Assembly (NCBI RefSeq): GCF_008368715.1
Contig: NZ_SMRS01000002.1
Coordinates: forward strand, 62,001-126,000
DNA: 64,000 nt
Reading direction: 5' to 3'
Origin: Nitrincola tapanii
GTDB taxonomy: Bacteria > Pseudomonadota > Gammaproteobacteria > Pseudomonadales > Balneatricaceae
Every line of letters starts with the position of its first letter. Positions within the stretch are counted from its first letter, which is position 1. The notes under the pieces were generated by a model. It was not told the DNA's origin. It worked only from the letters and a program-made list of their open reading frames with translations, and did no database searches. The translations under genes were made by a program, and so were the position numbers. Shown here in pieces: positions 1 to 8,720 of this stretch.

Positions 1-1099
1 TTACCAATCCCATGGCCACAATCGAAACAAAGCTGATCAACCCCAAACCCAGTGAGGTTTGTAAGAACGCCAAAGCGATCAAAATCGGCATAAAAGTTCC
101 AGAGGTTTTTAAGCCAATAATAATGCGCATAAACACCACCACCATTGCCCCCAAAGGTAGCAAGAAGAGGAGCTTAAACATACTTTGCTCTTCGATGGGC
201 AGAGTATGTACCCCTAACCAAGCAAAACCCTGACCGGCAAACTGTGTTTGCGCCAATTCCAGGGAGGGAAGGGTTTGTTCAATCATGGAGAAGCTCACCC
301 GTGAGCGGCTGCCCCCCATCACATCCAACAGAGAATCGCCGCCACGCTGCCAAAGCAGCAGGTTTTCAGGTAGGCCCTGTTCCCCCGTTTCCGGATTAAA
401 GACCAACCAGCGATCATCAACAAAAATTTCGATCATCGGGGTGGTGGCTTGACGCCGCCGCGCATCTTCCAGATATAAACCGATGGCAATACGGGCAGGG
501 ATACCCGCTTGATTTAAGAGTTTTTCTAAAGCGGCCACACGGCTGGAAGCACTCAAGAGGAGCGCTGTATTCTGGCCAGGTTCTGGGTTTTGGATGAGGC
601 GAATCAGTTCGCGTGTCAGGCTTTCGGGAGTACTGGACTTACTTTGCGCGAGTTCTAAAACATAGGTAGCCGCTGTGGCTTCTGGTTCATCCCAGAATAC
701 CTCTTTAACGCGTGGACGACGTTCAACGCGGCTGATAGGTTTGTCGGGATCGGTAATAAATTGCGCTTTATAATAGAGTGTTTGTGCACCCGTCGCCGTG
801 TTTTTTGACCACTCTCCCCGGCGTTGGCCATCGTTTTCGATAATCGAAAAACCATAGCCTGGTGAGGCTGCTTGTTCATTCAGAAGAGTAAAGCCAGGCG
901 GGTTATCGGGCAGATCTAAACTGGCTAGGACGGCTGTGCCGCTGGCATTAAAGTCGACACGTGCTTCGATCAGCCAAACCTGTTTCTGCTCACCCGGGAG
1001 CCAGGGTATGCCCAGCTGTAAGTGGCGGGTTAAGGCACTGCCGAGGCCGACTAAGATCAACAATGCAATGATGGTGTAAAAAGGCGCACGAGAGATCAT
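1..1099 (-). CDS. Inactive transglutaminase fused to 7 TM helices (N-terminal part)
   Basis: The reading frame starts at an ATG at 1097-1099 and runs off the window edge, so only about 366 N-terminal residues are visible. An N-terminal membrane helix lies near residues 7-24. An extracytoplasmic region follows, including a degenerate transglutaminase-like stretch (around ARIAIGLYLEDARR and FVDDRWLVFNPETG) without an obvious Cys-His-Asp triad. Hydrophobic helices begin near residue 305 (KLLFLLPLGAMVVVFM). Proteins with this layout are annotated as inactive transglutaminase fused to seven transmembrane helices. They usually sit beside an ATP-dependent zinc protease/retropepsin-like gene and a RimK-like ligase. 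Here the retropepsin-like gene is directly upstream on the same strand with a gap of about 30 bases, so they are probably one operon. Its biochemical role is not established; some involvement with the cell envelope is an inference. Confidence 0.75.
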   Translation of the reverse strand, partial: MISRAPFYTIIALLILVGLGSALTRHLQLGIPWLPGEQKQVWLIEARVDFNASGTAVLASLDLPDNPPGFTLLNEQAASPGYGFSIIENDGQRRGEWSKNTATGAQTLYYKAQFITDPDKPISRVERRPRVKEVFWDEPEATAATYVLELAQSKSSTPESLTRELIRLIQNPEPGQNTALLLSASSRVAALEKLLNQAGIPARIAIGLYLEDARRRQATTPMIEIFVDDRWLVFNPETGEQGLPENLLLWQRGGDSLLDVMGGSRSRVSFSMIEQTLPSLELAQTQFAGQGFAWLGVHTLPIEEQSMFKLLFLLPLGAMVVVFMRIIIGLKTSGTFMPILIALAFLQTSLGLGLISFVSIVAMGLV

Positions 1100-1128
1100 G
1101 GGTTAGCCTTGTTGCTAAAAATCAGAAA

Positions 1129-1890
1129 TTAAGAACGATTATCCCGGGAGTTTGGCAGTTGAGGCGGTGCAATATTTTGTTTACCGACATCGACCACCAT
1201 CATATCTTTCAGAATATTGCGCCCAATCAAAACGGGGAAATCCAGATGACTACGATCTGTCAGCGTAAATTCAGCCGATTGGCTGACATTACCCAAAGTG
1301 AAACGCAGTTCAACCACTGGGCGGCGTTCGTAATCTTCACTGATCGATTGACTGATACGGACGACCCGCACAACCGGACGCTCAACGTTGGTATCATCCC
1401 CAGTAGCTGGGTGAACAAAATCAAAACGTACCCAGCGGCGTCCATCGCGTTCAAAAAATTGGATGTTACGTGCATCTAGGGAAGAGGTGGTGGCGCCAGT
1501 ATCGATACGTGCGGGCAAAGTCGCATCCAGGCCGGAGAGATGGACCTGTTCAATCTCACCGACCAGTTGTTTCTCCAATCCACCTAGAACCAGCGTACCG
1601 CTTTCGCCTTGAGGCGGGCAGACGAGTTTAGGTTCAGGTTTACATTCAGGGGGCTTAACACGTTCAAAAATCGTTTCTTGCAAGCGTGTGACCACACTTT
1701 CCTGTGCCTCTAAGATGGAGCTGAGGCTCTGGCTTTGCTGGGCTTGAATGCCCTGCAAATGCTCATTTTGCGTCTGAATGCGGTGATCAATCCCTTCCAG
1801 CACACCCTCTTCCACATACAGGTGTCCGGGAGCACAGGCGCTGAGGAGGCCGGCACAGGCTAGAACCGAAAGAGAACGCCAATAAAACAT
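1129..1890 (-). CDS. Retropepsin-like aspartic protease lipoprotein (RimK-associated 'zinc protease' family)
   Basis: A 253-residue exported protein. The start is placed at the ATG at 1888-1890 because AGGGG lies seven bases upstream; an earlier in-frame TTG has no such support. The N-terminus is a lipoprotein signal with lipobox LSAC (Cys19). Residues 30-80 are Gln/Glu-rich and probably coiled coil. The C-terminal half carries the DTGA signature (Asp130, ARIDTGATTSS) of a retropepsin-like fold, in the family annotated as putative ATP-dependent zinc protease (DUF785). The family name is historical: the visible motif is that of an aspartic protease. It is adjacent to the inactive-transglutaminase membrane gene, the usual partnership of this family. 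Substrate unknown; a periplasmic location is inferred from the lipobox. Confidence 0.8.
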   Translation of the reverse strand: MFYWRSLSVLACAGLLSACAPGHLYVEEGVLEGIDHRIQTQNEHLQGIQAQQSQSLSSILEAQESVVTRLQETIFERVKPPECKPEPKLVCPPQGESGTLVLGGLEKQLVGEIEQVHLSGLDATLPARIDTGATTSSLDARNIQFFERDGRRWVRFDFVHPATGDDTNVERPVVRVVRISQSISEDYERRPVVELRFTLGNVSQSAEFTLTDRSHLDFPVLIGRNILKDMMVVDVGKQNIAPPQLPNSRDNRS

Positions 1891-1939
1891 CTGTAAACCC
1901 CTGATTATCCGCAAGGTATAAATGGCGCTATCTTACGCG

Positions 1940-1976
1940 AATCCGGGGGCTTCTTGCCAGTGGAGTCCCCCGGATT
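1940..1976 (-). terminator. Hairpin downstream of gabD
   Basis: The arms AATCCGGGGG (1940-1949) and CCCCCGGATT (1967-1976) are perfectly complementary over 10 bp with a 17-base loop. The hairpin starts 7 bases after the gabD stop on the minus strand. There is no T-run after the stem, so this may be a rho-dependent or mRNA-stabilising hairpin rather than a strong intrinsic terminator. Confidence 0.45.
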
Positions 1977-1983
1977 TAAAGAC

Positions 1984-3444
1984 TTAGATCTGCATACACA
2001 GATATTTCATCTCTAAGTATTCTTCTAGGCCGTGACGTGACCCTTCACGCCCCAGTCCAGACGATTTAATGCCGCCAAACGGAGCGACCTCTGTTGAGAT
2101 CAATCCAGTGTTGATGCCAACCATGCCATATTCCAGTGCTTCGGCAACACGCCACACACGGCTTAGATCCCGCGCATAAAAATAGGCGGCTAAACCATAT
2201 TCGGTAGCATTGGCCAAAGCAATGACCTCTTCTTCCTGCTCAAAACGGAACAGCGGGGCGAGAGGGCCAAAGGTTTCTTCACGCGCAAAGCGCATCGCGG
2301 CATGGGCTTCACTGATGACGGTAGGCTCAAAGAAAAGCCCACCTAAGGCATGGCGCTGACCCCCACAAAGCAGTTTGCCCCCCTTACTCAGGGCATCCTC
2401 CAGATGGGCTTCTACTTTGGCCAAGGCGGCGGTATTAATCAGAGGCCCTACTTGGGTGCCAGGCTCAGTTCCCGGGCCTACCTGCAGTTTTTGTACAGCA
2501 GCACTAAAGCGTTCGGCAAACGCATCATAAATCCCCGATTGCACATAGATACGATTGGCGCACACACAGGTTTGACCGGCATTGCGGTATTTGGAGAGAA
2601 GGGCGCCGGCCACAGCGGCATCCAGATCGGCATCGTCAAAAACAATAAAGGGTGCGTTGCCGCCCAGTTCTAAAGAGAGCTTTTTTAAGCTGGGTGCGCA
2701 GGCTTGCATGAGATGAATGCCGACAGATGTTGAGCCGGTAAATGAGAGTTTACGCACACTTGGGCTGCTGCAAAGAACCTCACCCACCTCTCGGCTCTTT
2801 TCGGCATCGGCCGTGACGATGTTCAACACTCCGGCTGGAATACCGGCTTCTTCAGCCAGTGCCGCGAGAGCCAGTGCCGAGAAGGGGGTTTGCGGAGCCG
2901 GTTTGAGCACTAGAGTACAACCGGCGGCTAGGGCAGGTGCAACTTTGCGTGTGATCATGGCAAGGGGAAAGTTCCAAGGCGTGATCGCCGCGACGACCCC
3001 AACCGCTTGGCGAATCACAACCAAGCGTTTGTCGGCTTGGTGTCCGGGCAGTGTTTCGCCATATACGCGTTTGGCTTCCTCTGCGAACCATTCCACAAAG
3101 GCCGCACCATAATTGACTTCACCCTCTGCTTCAGCCAGCGGTTTGCCCTGCTCGGCGGTCATAATCTGAGCCAAATCTGCCTGGTGTTGCAGAATTAACT
3201 GATGCCAGCGTTTTAAATAAGTGGCACGTTGTGCCGCCGTCAGATTACGCCAGCTCGGTAAAGCGGCTTCGGCGGCAGCGATGGCGCGTGCTGTTTCGTC
3301 CGCACCCATATTCGGAACTGAGCCGAGTTGGGCGGCATTGGCAGGGTTGTAAATGGGCGTAGAGGCACCGGAGTCGGCTTGGCACCACTGGCCTTGAATC
3401 CAGGCATCTTGGCGAAAAAGTGAAGCTTGCTTGAGTTGCATCAT
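1984..3444 (-). CDS. gabD: Succinate-semialdehyde dehydrogenase
   Basis: A 486-residue aldehyde dehydrogenase, the usual length for NAD(P)-dependent succinate-semialdehyde dehydrogenase, which oxidises succinate semialdehyde to succinate at the end of GABA breakdown. Visible motifs: PWNFP at 156-160 (cofactor and transition-state Asn), FTGST at 235-239, general base Glu259 in LELGGN, and catalytic Cys293 in GQTCVC. The N-terminal sequence with FRQDAWIQGQW is typical of GabD. The gene is transcribed alone: its usual partner gabT is not in the window. The start is an ATG-ATG doublet preceded by AAGGGATGA. The alternative is another semialdehyde dehydrogenase of the same subfamily; glutarate semialdehyde is a common second substrate. 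Confidence 0.88.
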   Translation of the reverse strand: MMQLKQASLFRQDAWIQGQWCQADSGASTPIYNPANAAQLGSVPNMGADETARAIAAAEAALPSWRNLTAAQRATYLKRWHQLILQHQADLAQIMTAEQGKPLAEAEGEVNYGAAFVEWFAEEAKRVYGETLPGHQADKRLVVIRQAVGVVAAITPWNFPLAMITRKVAPALAAGCTLVLKPAPQTPFSALALAALAEEAGIPAGVLNIVTADAEKSREVGEVLCSSPSVRKLSFTGSTSVGIHLMQACAPSLKKLSLELGGNAPFIVFDDADLDAAVAGALLSKYRNAGQTCVCANRIYVQSGIYDAFAERFSAAVQKLQVGPGTEPGTQVGPLINTAALAKVEAHLEDALSKGGKLLCGGQRHALGGLFFEPTVISEAHAAMRFAREETFGPLAPLFRFEQEEEVIALANATEYGLAAYFYARDLSRVWRVAEALEYGMVGINTGLISTEVAPFGGIKSSGLGREGSRHGLEEYLEMKYLCMQI

Positions 3445-3597
3445 TCATCCCTTCTGTCTGCTGATAGCTGTCAGGCTAGTATATCTGCGATAATAGTCAC
3501 TTACGTTGATGCAAGCCTACTCCAAGCAGGAGTGGGCTGCCACTTAAGGCAGCCAATCTGACGTATGCCCCAATACCGATAATAGATGGAGATAACA

Positions 3598-3912
3598 ATG
3601 ATTATTCAGGTGAATACCGACAGCAGTATCGAAAATGATGAAGGCTTAACCTCTCATGTAAAAGCGGCTGTTGAGAAAACCCTGGGCCGCTTCAGCGAGA
3701 AAGTGACGCGTGTTGAAGTGCATCTGCACGATGAAAACGCTCACAAACCCGGTGAGCATGATAAACGCTGTGTTCTGGAAGTGCGTGTAGCCGGTTTGCA
3801 GCCGCTCGCAGTGACTGAACATGCGGACAGCACAGGCAAAGCGGTTGCGGGTGCTTGTGAGAAAATGAAGAGTGCTCTGGACTCGGCTTTGGGTCGTTTG
3901 GCGAACCACTAA
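3598..3912 (+). CDS. HPF/RaiA-family ribosome-associated protein
   Basis: A 104-residue protein of the S30EA/HPF fold. The start is the ATG at 3598 because GGAG lies 7 bases before it; an in-frame ATG 12 bases upstream would put that GGAG inside the gene. The sequence shows the alternating beta/alpha pattern of the family (IIQVNTDSSI, then VEVHLHDEN, KRCVLEVRV and a C-terminal helix). It is short and has no C-terminal dimerisation domain, so it resembles short HPF or YfiA-like proteins that bind the 30S A/P sites in stationary phase. The sequence is divergent, and many bacteria carry extra paralogues of this kind whose ribosome role is unproven. It is monocistronic, with a strong hairpin terminator 24 bases after the stop. 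Confidence 0.75.
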   Translation: MIIQVNTDSSIENDEGLTSHVKAAVEKTLGRFSEKVTRVEVHLHDENAHKPGEHDKRCVLEVRVAGLQPLAVTEHADSTGKAVAGACEKMKSALDSALGRLANH

Positions 3913-3935
3913 GTTTTTATTAGCCAGATGAACAG

Positions 3936-3966
3936 ACAAACGGGGCCTAAGGCCCCGTTTGTGTTT
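3936..3966 (+). terminator. Intrinsic terminator of the HPF-like gene
   Basis: A perfect 12-bp stem: ACAAACGGGGCC at 3936-3947, loop TAA, and GGCCCCGTTTGT at 3951-3962, followed by GTTT. It lies between the plus-strand HPF-like gene and the end of the minus-strand DASS carrier, and could act on both. Confidence 0.75.
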
Positions 3967-4020
3967 GGATCGCGATCTAAGCCCTTTTAATATTCGGATA
4001 TTTAAGCCTCTTCAACTCCC

Positions 4021-5478
4021 TTAGAGCCAGAAAGCGATGATCAAGGCATAGCTGATCAAGGTGACGACCAAGACGCCGCCCAGGTTGAGAGCAAAACCGG
4101 CTTTAATCATCGACTGAATTTTCATATGCCCCGTGGCAAACACAATCGCGTTCGGTGGTGTGGCGACCGGCATCATAAACGCACAGCTGGCCGCTATAGC
4201 CGCTGGAACAGTGAAGAGCAGAGGGGACATATCCTGTGCAACCGCTAAAGCGCCTAAAAGTGGCAAGAAAGCGGCGGCGGTTGCCGTATTGCTGGTCACT
4301 TCCGTTAGGAAAATAATCACCAGTACCACAATCCCGATCACCAACAGCAAAGGCAATGTACCAAAGACACTCAAGCCGGAGGCGATCCACTCAGCCAGAC
4401 CTGAACTGGTAATCACACCGGCCAAGGCCAAACCACCCCCAAATAGCAGCAGAACGCCCCAGGGAATCGCGTCGGCTTTTTCCCAAGACATCAAAAATAC
4501 GCGTTTTTTGATATCAACAGGAATCAAGAAGAGCGCAATCGCTGCAGCGATGGCAATACCGGTATCGGTTAACCAAGGCATCGCATCATTAAATAGTGGG
4601 CGGAAAATCCAGGCCAGTGCCGTCAGAACGAAGACGATAGCTACCAGTTTTTCACCACGGGACATGGTGCCCATCTTATCCAGTTCGGCTCTCAGCATCT
4701 CATTGCTGTTACCTTTGATATTGAAGTTTTTGCGGCTGAGCCACCACCAGGTAAACAGCATCATCACTAAGGTGACGGGTAAGCCGATGACCATCCACTC
4801 GCCGAACCCGAGCTGCATACCGTGGTTGTCCGCCAGATAGCCGGCCAGCAGTGCATTCGGGGGGGTCCCAATGAGCGTCGCGATCCCGCCGACACTGGCA
4901 GCGTAGGCGATGGCTAACAATAAGGCGGTCGCAAACCTTTCCAGCTCACCTTCATCATCGGACTCCATCAGGCTGATCACCGAAAGACCGATAGGGAGCA
5001 TCATGATTGCGGTTGCAGTATTACTCACCCACATACTGATAAACCCCGTCGCCAGCATAAAACCGGCAATTTGCTTGGCTGGCTTATCACCCACCGCGAG
5101 AAGTGTAAGCAGAGCGATGCGACGATGAAGATTCCAACGTTGCATAGCCAGACCGAGCAAAAATCCCCCCAAGAATAAGAAAATAATCGGGTTGGCATAG
5201 GGAGCCGTGGCTTGGCCCAGCGTCCCGACGCCCAAGGCAGGCACCAGCAGAATGGGTAAAAGTGAGGTGATTGGAATGGGTATGGCTTCAGTTGACCACC
5301 AGGTGGCCATGAGTAGGGTTAAGCCGACAACGGCCCAAGCTGTTTCTGACATGCCCTCAGGGGGTGGCAGAATAAAGGTGAGCAGTAAGAAAAACGGCCC
5401 AAGAAAAAAGCCAATCCAAGCGGCCACAGACATGCTGTGGCGTGCTTCTTCGGTGTGGTGCGGTTGAGCGTGGCTCAT
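4021..5478 (-). CDS. DASS-family sodium/dicarboxylate (SLC13-type) symporter
   Basis: A 485-residue, highly hydrophobic inner-membrane protein with about a dozen membrane helices. It carries two copies of the SNT signature of the divalent anion:sodium symporter family, one in WVSNTATAIMMLP and one in TSNTATAAAFLPLL, each followed by a proline-rich loop (IGTPPNALLAG and VATPPNAIVFA). These duplicated SNT-plus-loop elements form the sodium and carboxylate site in VcINDY-type carriers. The likely substrates are C4-dicarboxylates such as succinate, fumarate or malate; the exact substrate cannot be read from sequence. The gene is monocistronic on the minus strand and has a palindromic operator-like site upstream of its start. 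Confidence 0.85.
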   Translation of the reverse strand: MSHAQPHHTEEARHSMSVAAWIGFFLGPFFLLLTFILPPPEGMSETAWAVVGLTLLMATWWSTEAIPIPITSLLPILLVPALGVGTLGQATAPYANPIIFLFLGGFLLGLAMQRWNLHRRIALLTLLAVGDKPAKQIAGFMLATGFISMWVSNTATAIMMLPIGLSVISLMESDDEGELERFATALLLAIAYAASVGGIATLIGTPPNALLAGYLADNHGMQLGFGEWMVIGLPVTLVMMLFTWWWLSRKNFNIKGNSNEMLRAELDKMGTMSRGEKLVAIVFVLTALAWIFRPLFNDAMPWLTDTGIAIAAAIALFLIPVDIKKRVFLMSWEKADAIPWGVLLLFGGGLALAGVITSSGLAEWIASGLSVFGTLPLLLVIGIVVLVIIFLTEVTSNTATAAAFLPLLGALAVAQDMSPLLFTVPAAIAASCAFMMPVATPPNAIVFATGHMKIQSMIKAGFALNLGGVLVVTLISYALIIAFWL

Positions 5479-5568
5479 ACAACCTCCCCATTTAGAGTGT
5501 TACTAAAGTCTAAAGGGGGTGCTTTTTACAGGGATTAGACCTAAGTGTAATTTATACTTTAGTCTGAA

Positions 5569-5581
5569 TTGGTCAGACCAA
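5569..5581. promoter_or_regulatory. Palindromic operator-like site (FadR/PdhR-type GntR consensus)
   Basis: TTGGTCAGACCAA is a perfect palindrome around one central base. It fits the TTGGT-N3-ACCAA pattern recognised by FadR-subfamily GntR regulators such as PdhR or LldR. It lies about 90 bases upstream of the dicarboxylate carrier start, just upstream of a TATAAAT-like -10 on the minus strand, so a regulator bound there could cover the -35 region. No GntR gene is in the window; the assignment is by pattern only. Confidence 0.4.
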
Positions 5582-5610
5582 ATAGCCAAATCCCTGATGA
5601 GATCGCTGCT

Positions 5611-6186
5611 TTAGCTTCCCAAAAGTTTTTCGACTGCAGCCTTAAATTCTGCAGAATCGGGTCGCGTTGTGCTTGGGAAACTGGCGATCACACGCCCTTC
5701 AGCATCAATTAAATACTTATAAAAATTCCAGCGTGGTGCAGAGCTTTGACGCGCGAGCTCCTGAAAAATAGGATGCGCTGAACGGCCTCGCACATCGATA
5801 TGGGTGTACATGTCAAACGTCACACCAAAATTCTGAAAGCAGATGCGAGCCGTATCGGCTTCATCTTTAGATTCCTGCTTAAAACTGTTGGACGGAAAGC
5901 CGGCCATTTTTAAACCGCGATCCTTATAGGTCTGATGAGTTTTTTCCAGGGCTTCAAACTGCCCAGTAAACCCGCAATGACTGGCGGTGTTCACAAATAA
6001 TACCGGGTGCCCAGCATAACGCTCTCTGAGATTGACGATTTCATTAGAGTGAAGACGTTTAAGCTCATGATCAAAAAGTGCCTGGGTGTTGGGAGTCATT
6101 TCTTTTGCCCAGCTTGAATTAATCAGTAACAACTGCGTAGACAACAATATTAACAAGGAGCGGACTCTACGTTTGAATGAAAGCAT
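5611..6186 (-). CDS. Exported glutathione peroxidase-family protein
   Basis: A 191-residue thiol peroxidase of the glutathione peroxidase family with an N-terminal signal peptide (basic RRVRS then a hydrophobic core, probable cleavage after SSWA near residue 27), so it should act in the periplasm. The peroxidatic Cys71 lies in NTASHCGFTGQ, and the Trp-Asn pair is present in RWNFYKYL. The position of the usual catalytic Gln (FPCNQF) reads FPSNSF, so both the Gln and the second Cys of classical enzymes are absent there. It reduces hydrogen peroxide or organic hydroperoxides, probably with thioredoxin-like rather than glutathione donors (inference). It sits alone between the carrier and the LysR gene. 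Confidence 0.82.
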   Translation of the reverse strand: MLSFKRRVRSLLILLSTQLLLINSSWAKEMTPNTQALFDHELKRLHSNEIVNLRERYAGHPVLFVNTASHCGFTGQFEALEKTHQTYKDRGLKMAGFPSNSFKQESKDEADTARICFQNFGVTFDMYTHIDVRGRSAHPIFQELARQSSAPRWNFYKYLIDAEGRVIASFPSTTRPDSAEFKAAVEKLLGS

Positions 6187-6230
6187 AGCAACACCTGCGC
6201 GTTAGAGGATGGAATGAGTATAGTACGCTT

Positions 6231-7118
6231 TCAGTTGAGAGATGGATCCCGAGTGCGTGCCTGTAAGAGTTCGGCCAGGCGACGAATACCTGGGCCGGGA
6301 TGATTAGGTTGGCTGATCACCAAATATAAGGGCACCCAGCGCTCGGCCCCTGTGGCTAGGGGCAGGGGTTTGAGTAAACCCTGACTCAGCGCTTCTTGAA
6401 TATGTGTGTGTGGATACCACGCAAACCCCAGACCTCGGCAGGCGGCTTCGATAGAGGTGCGCGCGCTGCTCAGTGTCCAGCGTTGATCCGCGCCTAACCA
6501 GCCGGCATCCAAGCGTCGTGTGCCTGAATCCTTGACGACTAATTGACGGTGCTGGCGCAGATCTCGGGTATCCAAAGGAGTGGGTAACTGATGCAAAGGA
6601 TGTTCTGGATGTGCCACGGCAATAAAACGTACGGTACAAAGAGGATCCCCAACAAATCCAGGGGGAACCCGACCACTGATCACCAGATCCGCTTCGTGCT
6701 TGAGCAAGGCTTCATCTGTGCCACTGAGAACCGTTTCACTCAGTGTGATGCGTATTTGGGGTTGCTCTAAAGCAAAAGTGGCCAGCGCATCGAGCATCCA
6801 CTGGGCTGGAAAAAGACTGTCCATTGCGATACGAATTTCGGCTTCCCAGCCGGCCGCGAATCCTTGTGCGAGCGTTTCAATTTGATCGGCTTGTTGTAGC
6901 AATTGCCGTGCTTGCCGTAGCAGGGCTTCACCTGCATCAGTGAGTACAGAGCGTCGTCCTTCGATACGAAAGACTTTCAGGTCTAGTTCCTGTTCCAACC
7001 GCTGAATGGAATAGGTAATGGCGGATTGGCTTTTGCGCAGAGTTTCAGCCGCTTGGGCATAACCACCCTGATCCACGATGGCGATAAACGCCTGCCATTG
7101 CTCAAGAGAGATACGCAT
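6231..7118 (-). CDS. LysR-family transcriptional regulator
   Basis: A 295-residue regulator with an N-terminal winged helix-turn-helix (residues 2-61: AFIAIVDQGGYAQAAETL, then SQSAITYSIQRLEQEL) and a C-terminal effector-binding domain beginning near residue 88 (EIRIAMDSLFPAQWML). It is divergently transcribed from azoR, with starts 113 bases apart, the classic LysR arrangement in which the regulator controls the neighbouring operon and itself. The likely targets are azoR and the pirin gene; the inducer is unknown, though quinones or electrophiles would fit the azoreductase. Confidence 0.88.
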   Translation of the reverse strand: MRISLEQWQAFIAIVDQGGYAQAAETLRKSQSAITYSIQRLEQELDLKVFRIEGRRSVLTDAGEALLRQARQLLQQADQIETLAQGFAAGWEAEIRIAMDSLFPAQWMLDALATFALEQPQIRITLSETVLSGTDEALLKHEADLVISGRVPPGFVGDPLCTVRFIAVAHPEHPLHQLPTPLDTRDLRQHRQLVVKDSGTRRLDAGWLGADQRWTLSSARTSIEAACRGLGFAWYPHTHIQEALSQGLLKPLPLATGAERWVPLYLVISQPNHPGPGIRRLAELLQARTRDPSLN

Positions 7119-7231
7119 TTTACATCAACTTTTTCGATCATTATGAGTGGTTTTTCTCTATTCATTATTAGTTTGGTTGATTTGATAATGCAATCCATGC
7201 CAAATAATTTTCCATCAGATGAGGAATCGAT

Positions 7232-7837
7232 ATGTCTAAGAAATCACTTTTAGTCGTTCAGAGCAGCATTTTAGCGGATAACGGCCAGTCCAATGTTTTG
7301 GCTCAGGCGTTGATCCAGCGTTGGCAAGAAACTCATGTTGATAGCGAAGTTAAGGTGCGTGATCTGGGCGCTGAACCGGTTGCGCATTTTGATGCGGCGA
7401 CGCTGGCGGCACTCATGTCTGCCGAGGAAGAGCGTACGCCTGAACAGGCGGCCGTTTTGGCGCAGTCTTCACAATTGATTGCTGAGTTGCAGCGCGCCGA
7501 TCACTTGGTGATCGCGGCACCTATGTACAACTTCGCGGTGCCCTCGCAACTGAAAGCTTGGATCGATCGTGTGGTGGCGAACGGTATCACCTTTAAATAC
7601 ACCGATCAGGGGCCCGTCGGGCTGTTGCAGAATAAACCTGTCACCCTGTTGGCGACTCGTGGTGGTATGTATAAAGACGCTGGTCAGGATTTCCAGATCC
7701 CTTGGTTAAAGCAGGTGTTGGCGTTTATCGGTCTGACTCAAGTTGAGGTGGTCTATGCTGAGGGCTTGAATATGGCGCAGCAGCGTGAAGCTTCTTTGGC
7801 TGCCGCTCAGGCTCAGATTGCCGCCTTAGACTTGTAA
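7232..7837 (+). CDS. azoR: FMN-dependent NADH-azoreductase / quinone reductase
   Basis: A 201-residue flavodoxin-fold protein of AzoR length. FMN-binding segments are visible: SSILADNGQSN near the N-terminus, PMYNFAVPSQLKAWIDRV mid-protein and TRGGMY later. AzoR reduces azo dyes and, more physiologically, quinones by two electrons, protecting against thiol stress. The start ATG has GAGGA 8 bases upstream. The 113-base region shared with the divergent LysR gene is AT-rich and probably holds both promoters and the regulator site. A pirin gene follows after 31 bases on the same strand, forming a likely two-gene detoxification operon. Confidence 0.88.
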   Translation: MSKKSLLVVQSSILADNGQSNVLAQALIQRWQETHVDSEVKVRDLGAEPVAHFDAATLAALMSAEEERTPEQAAVLAQSSQLIAELQRADHLVIAAPMYNFAVPSQLKAWIDRVVANGITFKYTDQGPVGLLQNKPVTLLATRGGMYKDAGQDFQIPWLKQVLAFIGLTQVEVVYAEGLNMAQQREASLAAAQAQIAALDL

Positions 7838-7868
7838 TGAGTATTTAAGATAAATACGAGGAGGCTCT

Positions 7869-8720
7869 ATGTCTGAACGCCCAGTTCGCCGAATGATTCC
7901 GGCCATCGATAGCCAGGATGGAGCAGGCGTGAAGCTCAAGCGTAGCTTGGGTCAGCGCCAATCCTTACGTATCGATCCTTTTTTAATGCTGGATCATTTT
8001 TCATCGGATGATCCAGATGATTATATTGCCGGTTTTCCACCCCACCCACACCGTGGCTTTGAAACCGTGACCTACATGCTCGATGGTCAGATGCTGCATC
8101 GTGATCATTTAGGGAATGAAGGTTTGTTGCGCAGTGGCGGGGTGCAGTGGATGACCGCCGGTCGAGGTGTGATCCATGAGGAGCGTCCACAGCAGGAAGC
8201 GGGGCTCATGCGTGGCTTCCAACTCTGGGTGAACCTGCCGGCACAAGAGAAGATGAAACCCGCAGCCTATCAAAATCTGGAACCGGAAAGTATTCCCGAA
8301 TATCGAGATGAGCAGGTGAGTTTACGCTTGGTGGCCGGGCAATTGTCCTGGCAGGGGCAGACTCTCACCGGGCCGATCACGGGGATCTCTACCGCACCTC
8401 TGTTTGTAGATATTCAGCTTCAACCTCATGCACACTGTGTGATCCCCGTTGCTGAGGATCTGGCGGCATTCACTTATGTGTTTGAAGGCAGTCTGTTCAT
8501 CGAACACACTGCCTTGCCCCAGCATGCTGCTGTCGAGTTGGGTGCGGGGGATAGGTTAGTCTTAAGCGCGGGTGCAGAGGGCGGGCGTTGCTTGCTTTTA
8601 GCGGCACGCCCGATCGGTGAGCCGATCGTACAGTATGGTCCTTTTGTGATGAATACGCTGGAAGAGATCGATCAGGCTTTGCAAGACTATCGTGCTGGGG
8701 TGCTCACCGACCCAGCTTGA
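7869..8720 (+). CDS. Pirin-family bicupin (quercetinase-like)
   Basis: A 283-residue double-cupin protein. The metal-binding motif of pirins is intact in the N-terminal cupin: HPHRGFETVTY, then DHLGNEG and GRGVIHEE supply the His/His/His/Glu ligands. Bacterial pirins such as YhhW act as quercetin 2,3-dioxygenases in vitro or modulate metabolism by protein contact; the physiological substrate is not known. The start is preceded by GAGGAGG. It is likely co-transcribed with azoR. Its last 34 bases overlap the 3' end of the convergent PAS-HisKA-REC gene. Confidence 0.85.
   Translation: MSERPVRRMIPAIDSQDGAGVKLKRSLGQRQSLRIDPFLMLDHFSSDDPDDYIAGFPPHPHRGFETVTYMLDGQMLHRDHLGNEGLLRSGGVQWMTAGRGVIHEERPQQEAGLMRGFQLWVNLPAQEKMKPAAYQNLEPESIPEYRDEQVSLRLVAGQLSWQGQTLTGPITGISTAPLFVDIQLQPHAHCVIPVAEDLAAFTYVFEGSLFIEHTALPQHAAVELGAGDRLVLSAGAEGGRCLLLAARPIGEPIVQYGPFVMNTLEEIDQALQDYRAGVLTDPA

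Noticed and set aside
4133-4840. A 235-residue open frame on the plus strand, antisense to the dicarboxylate carrier
   Set aside because: It lies fully within the well-supported carrier gene, has no SD and shows low-complexity Ser/Ala/Ile composition typical of antisense of a membrane protein.
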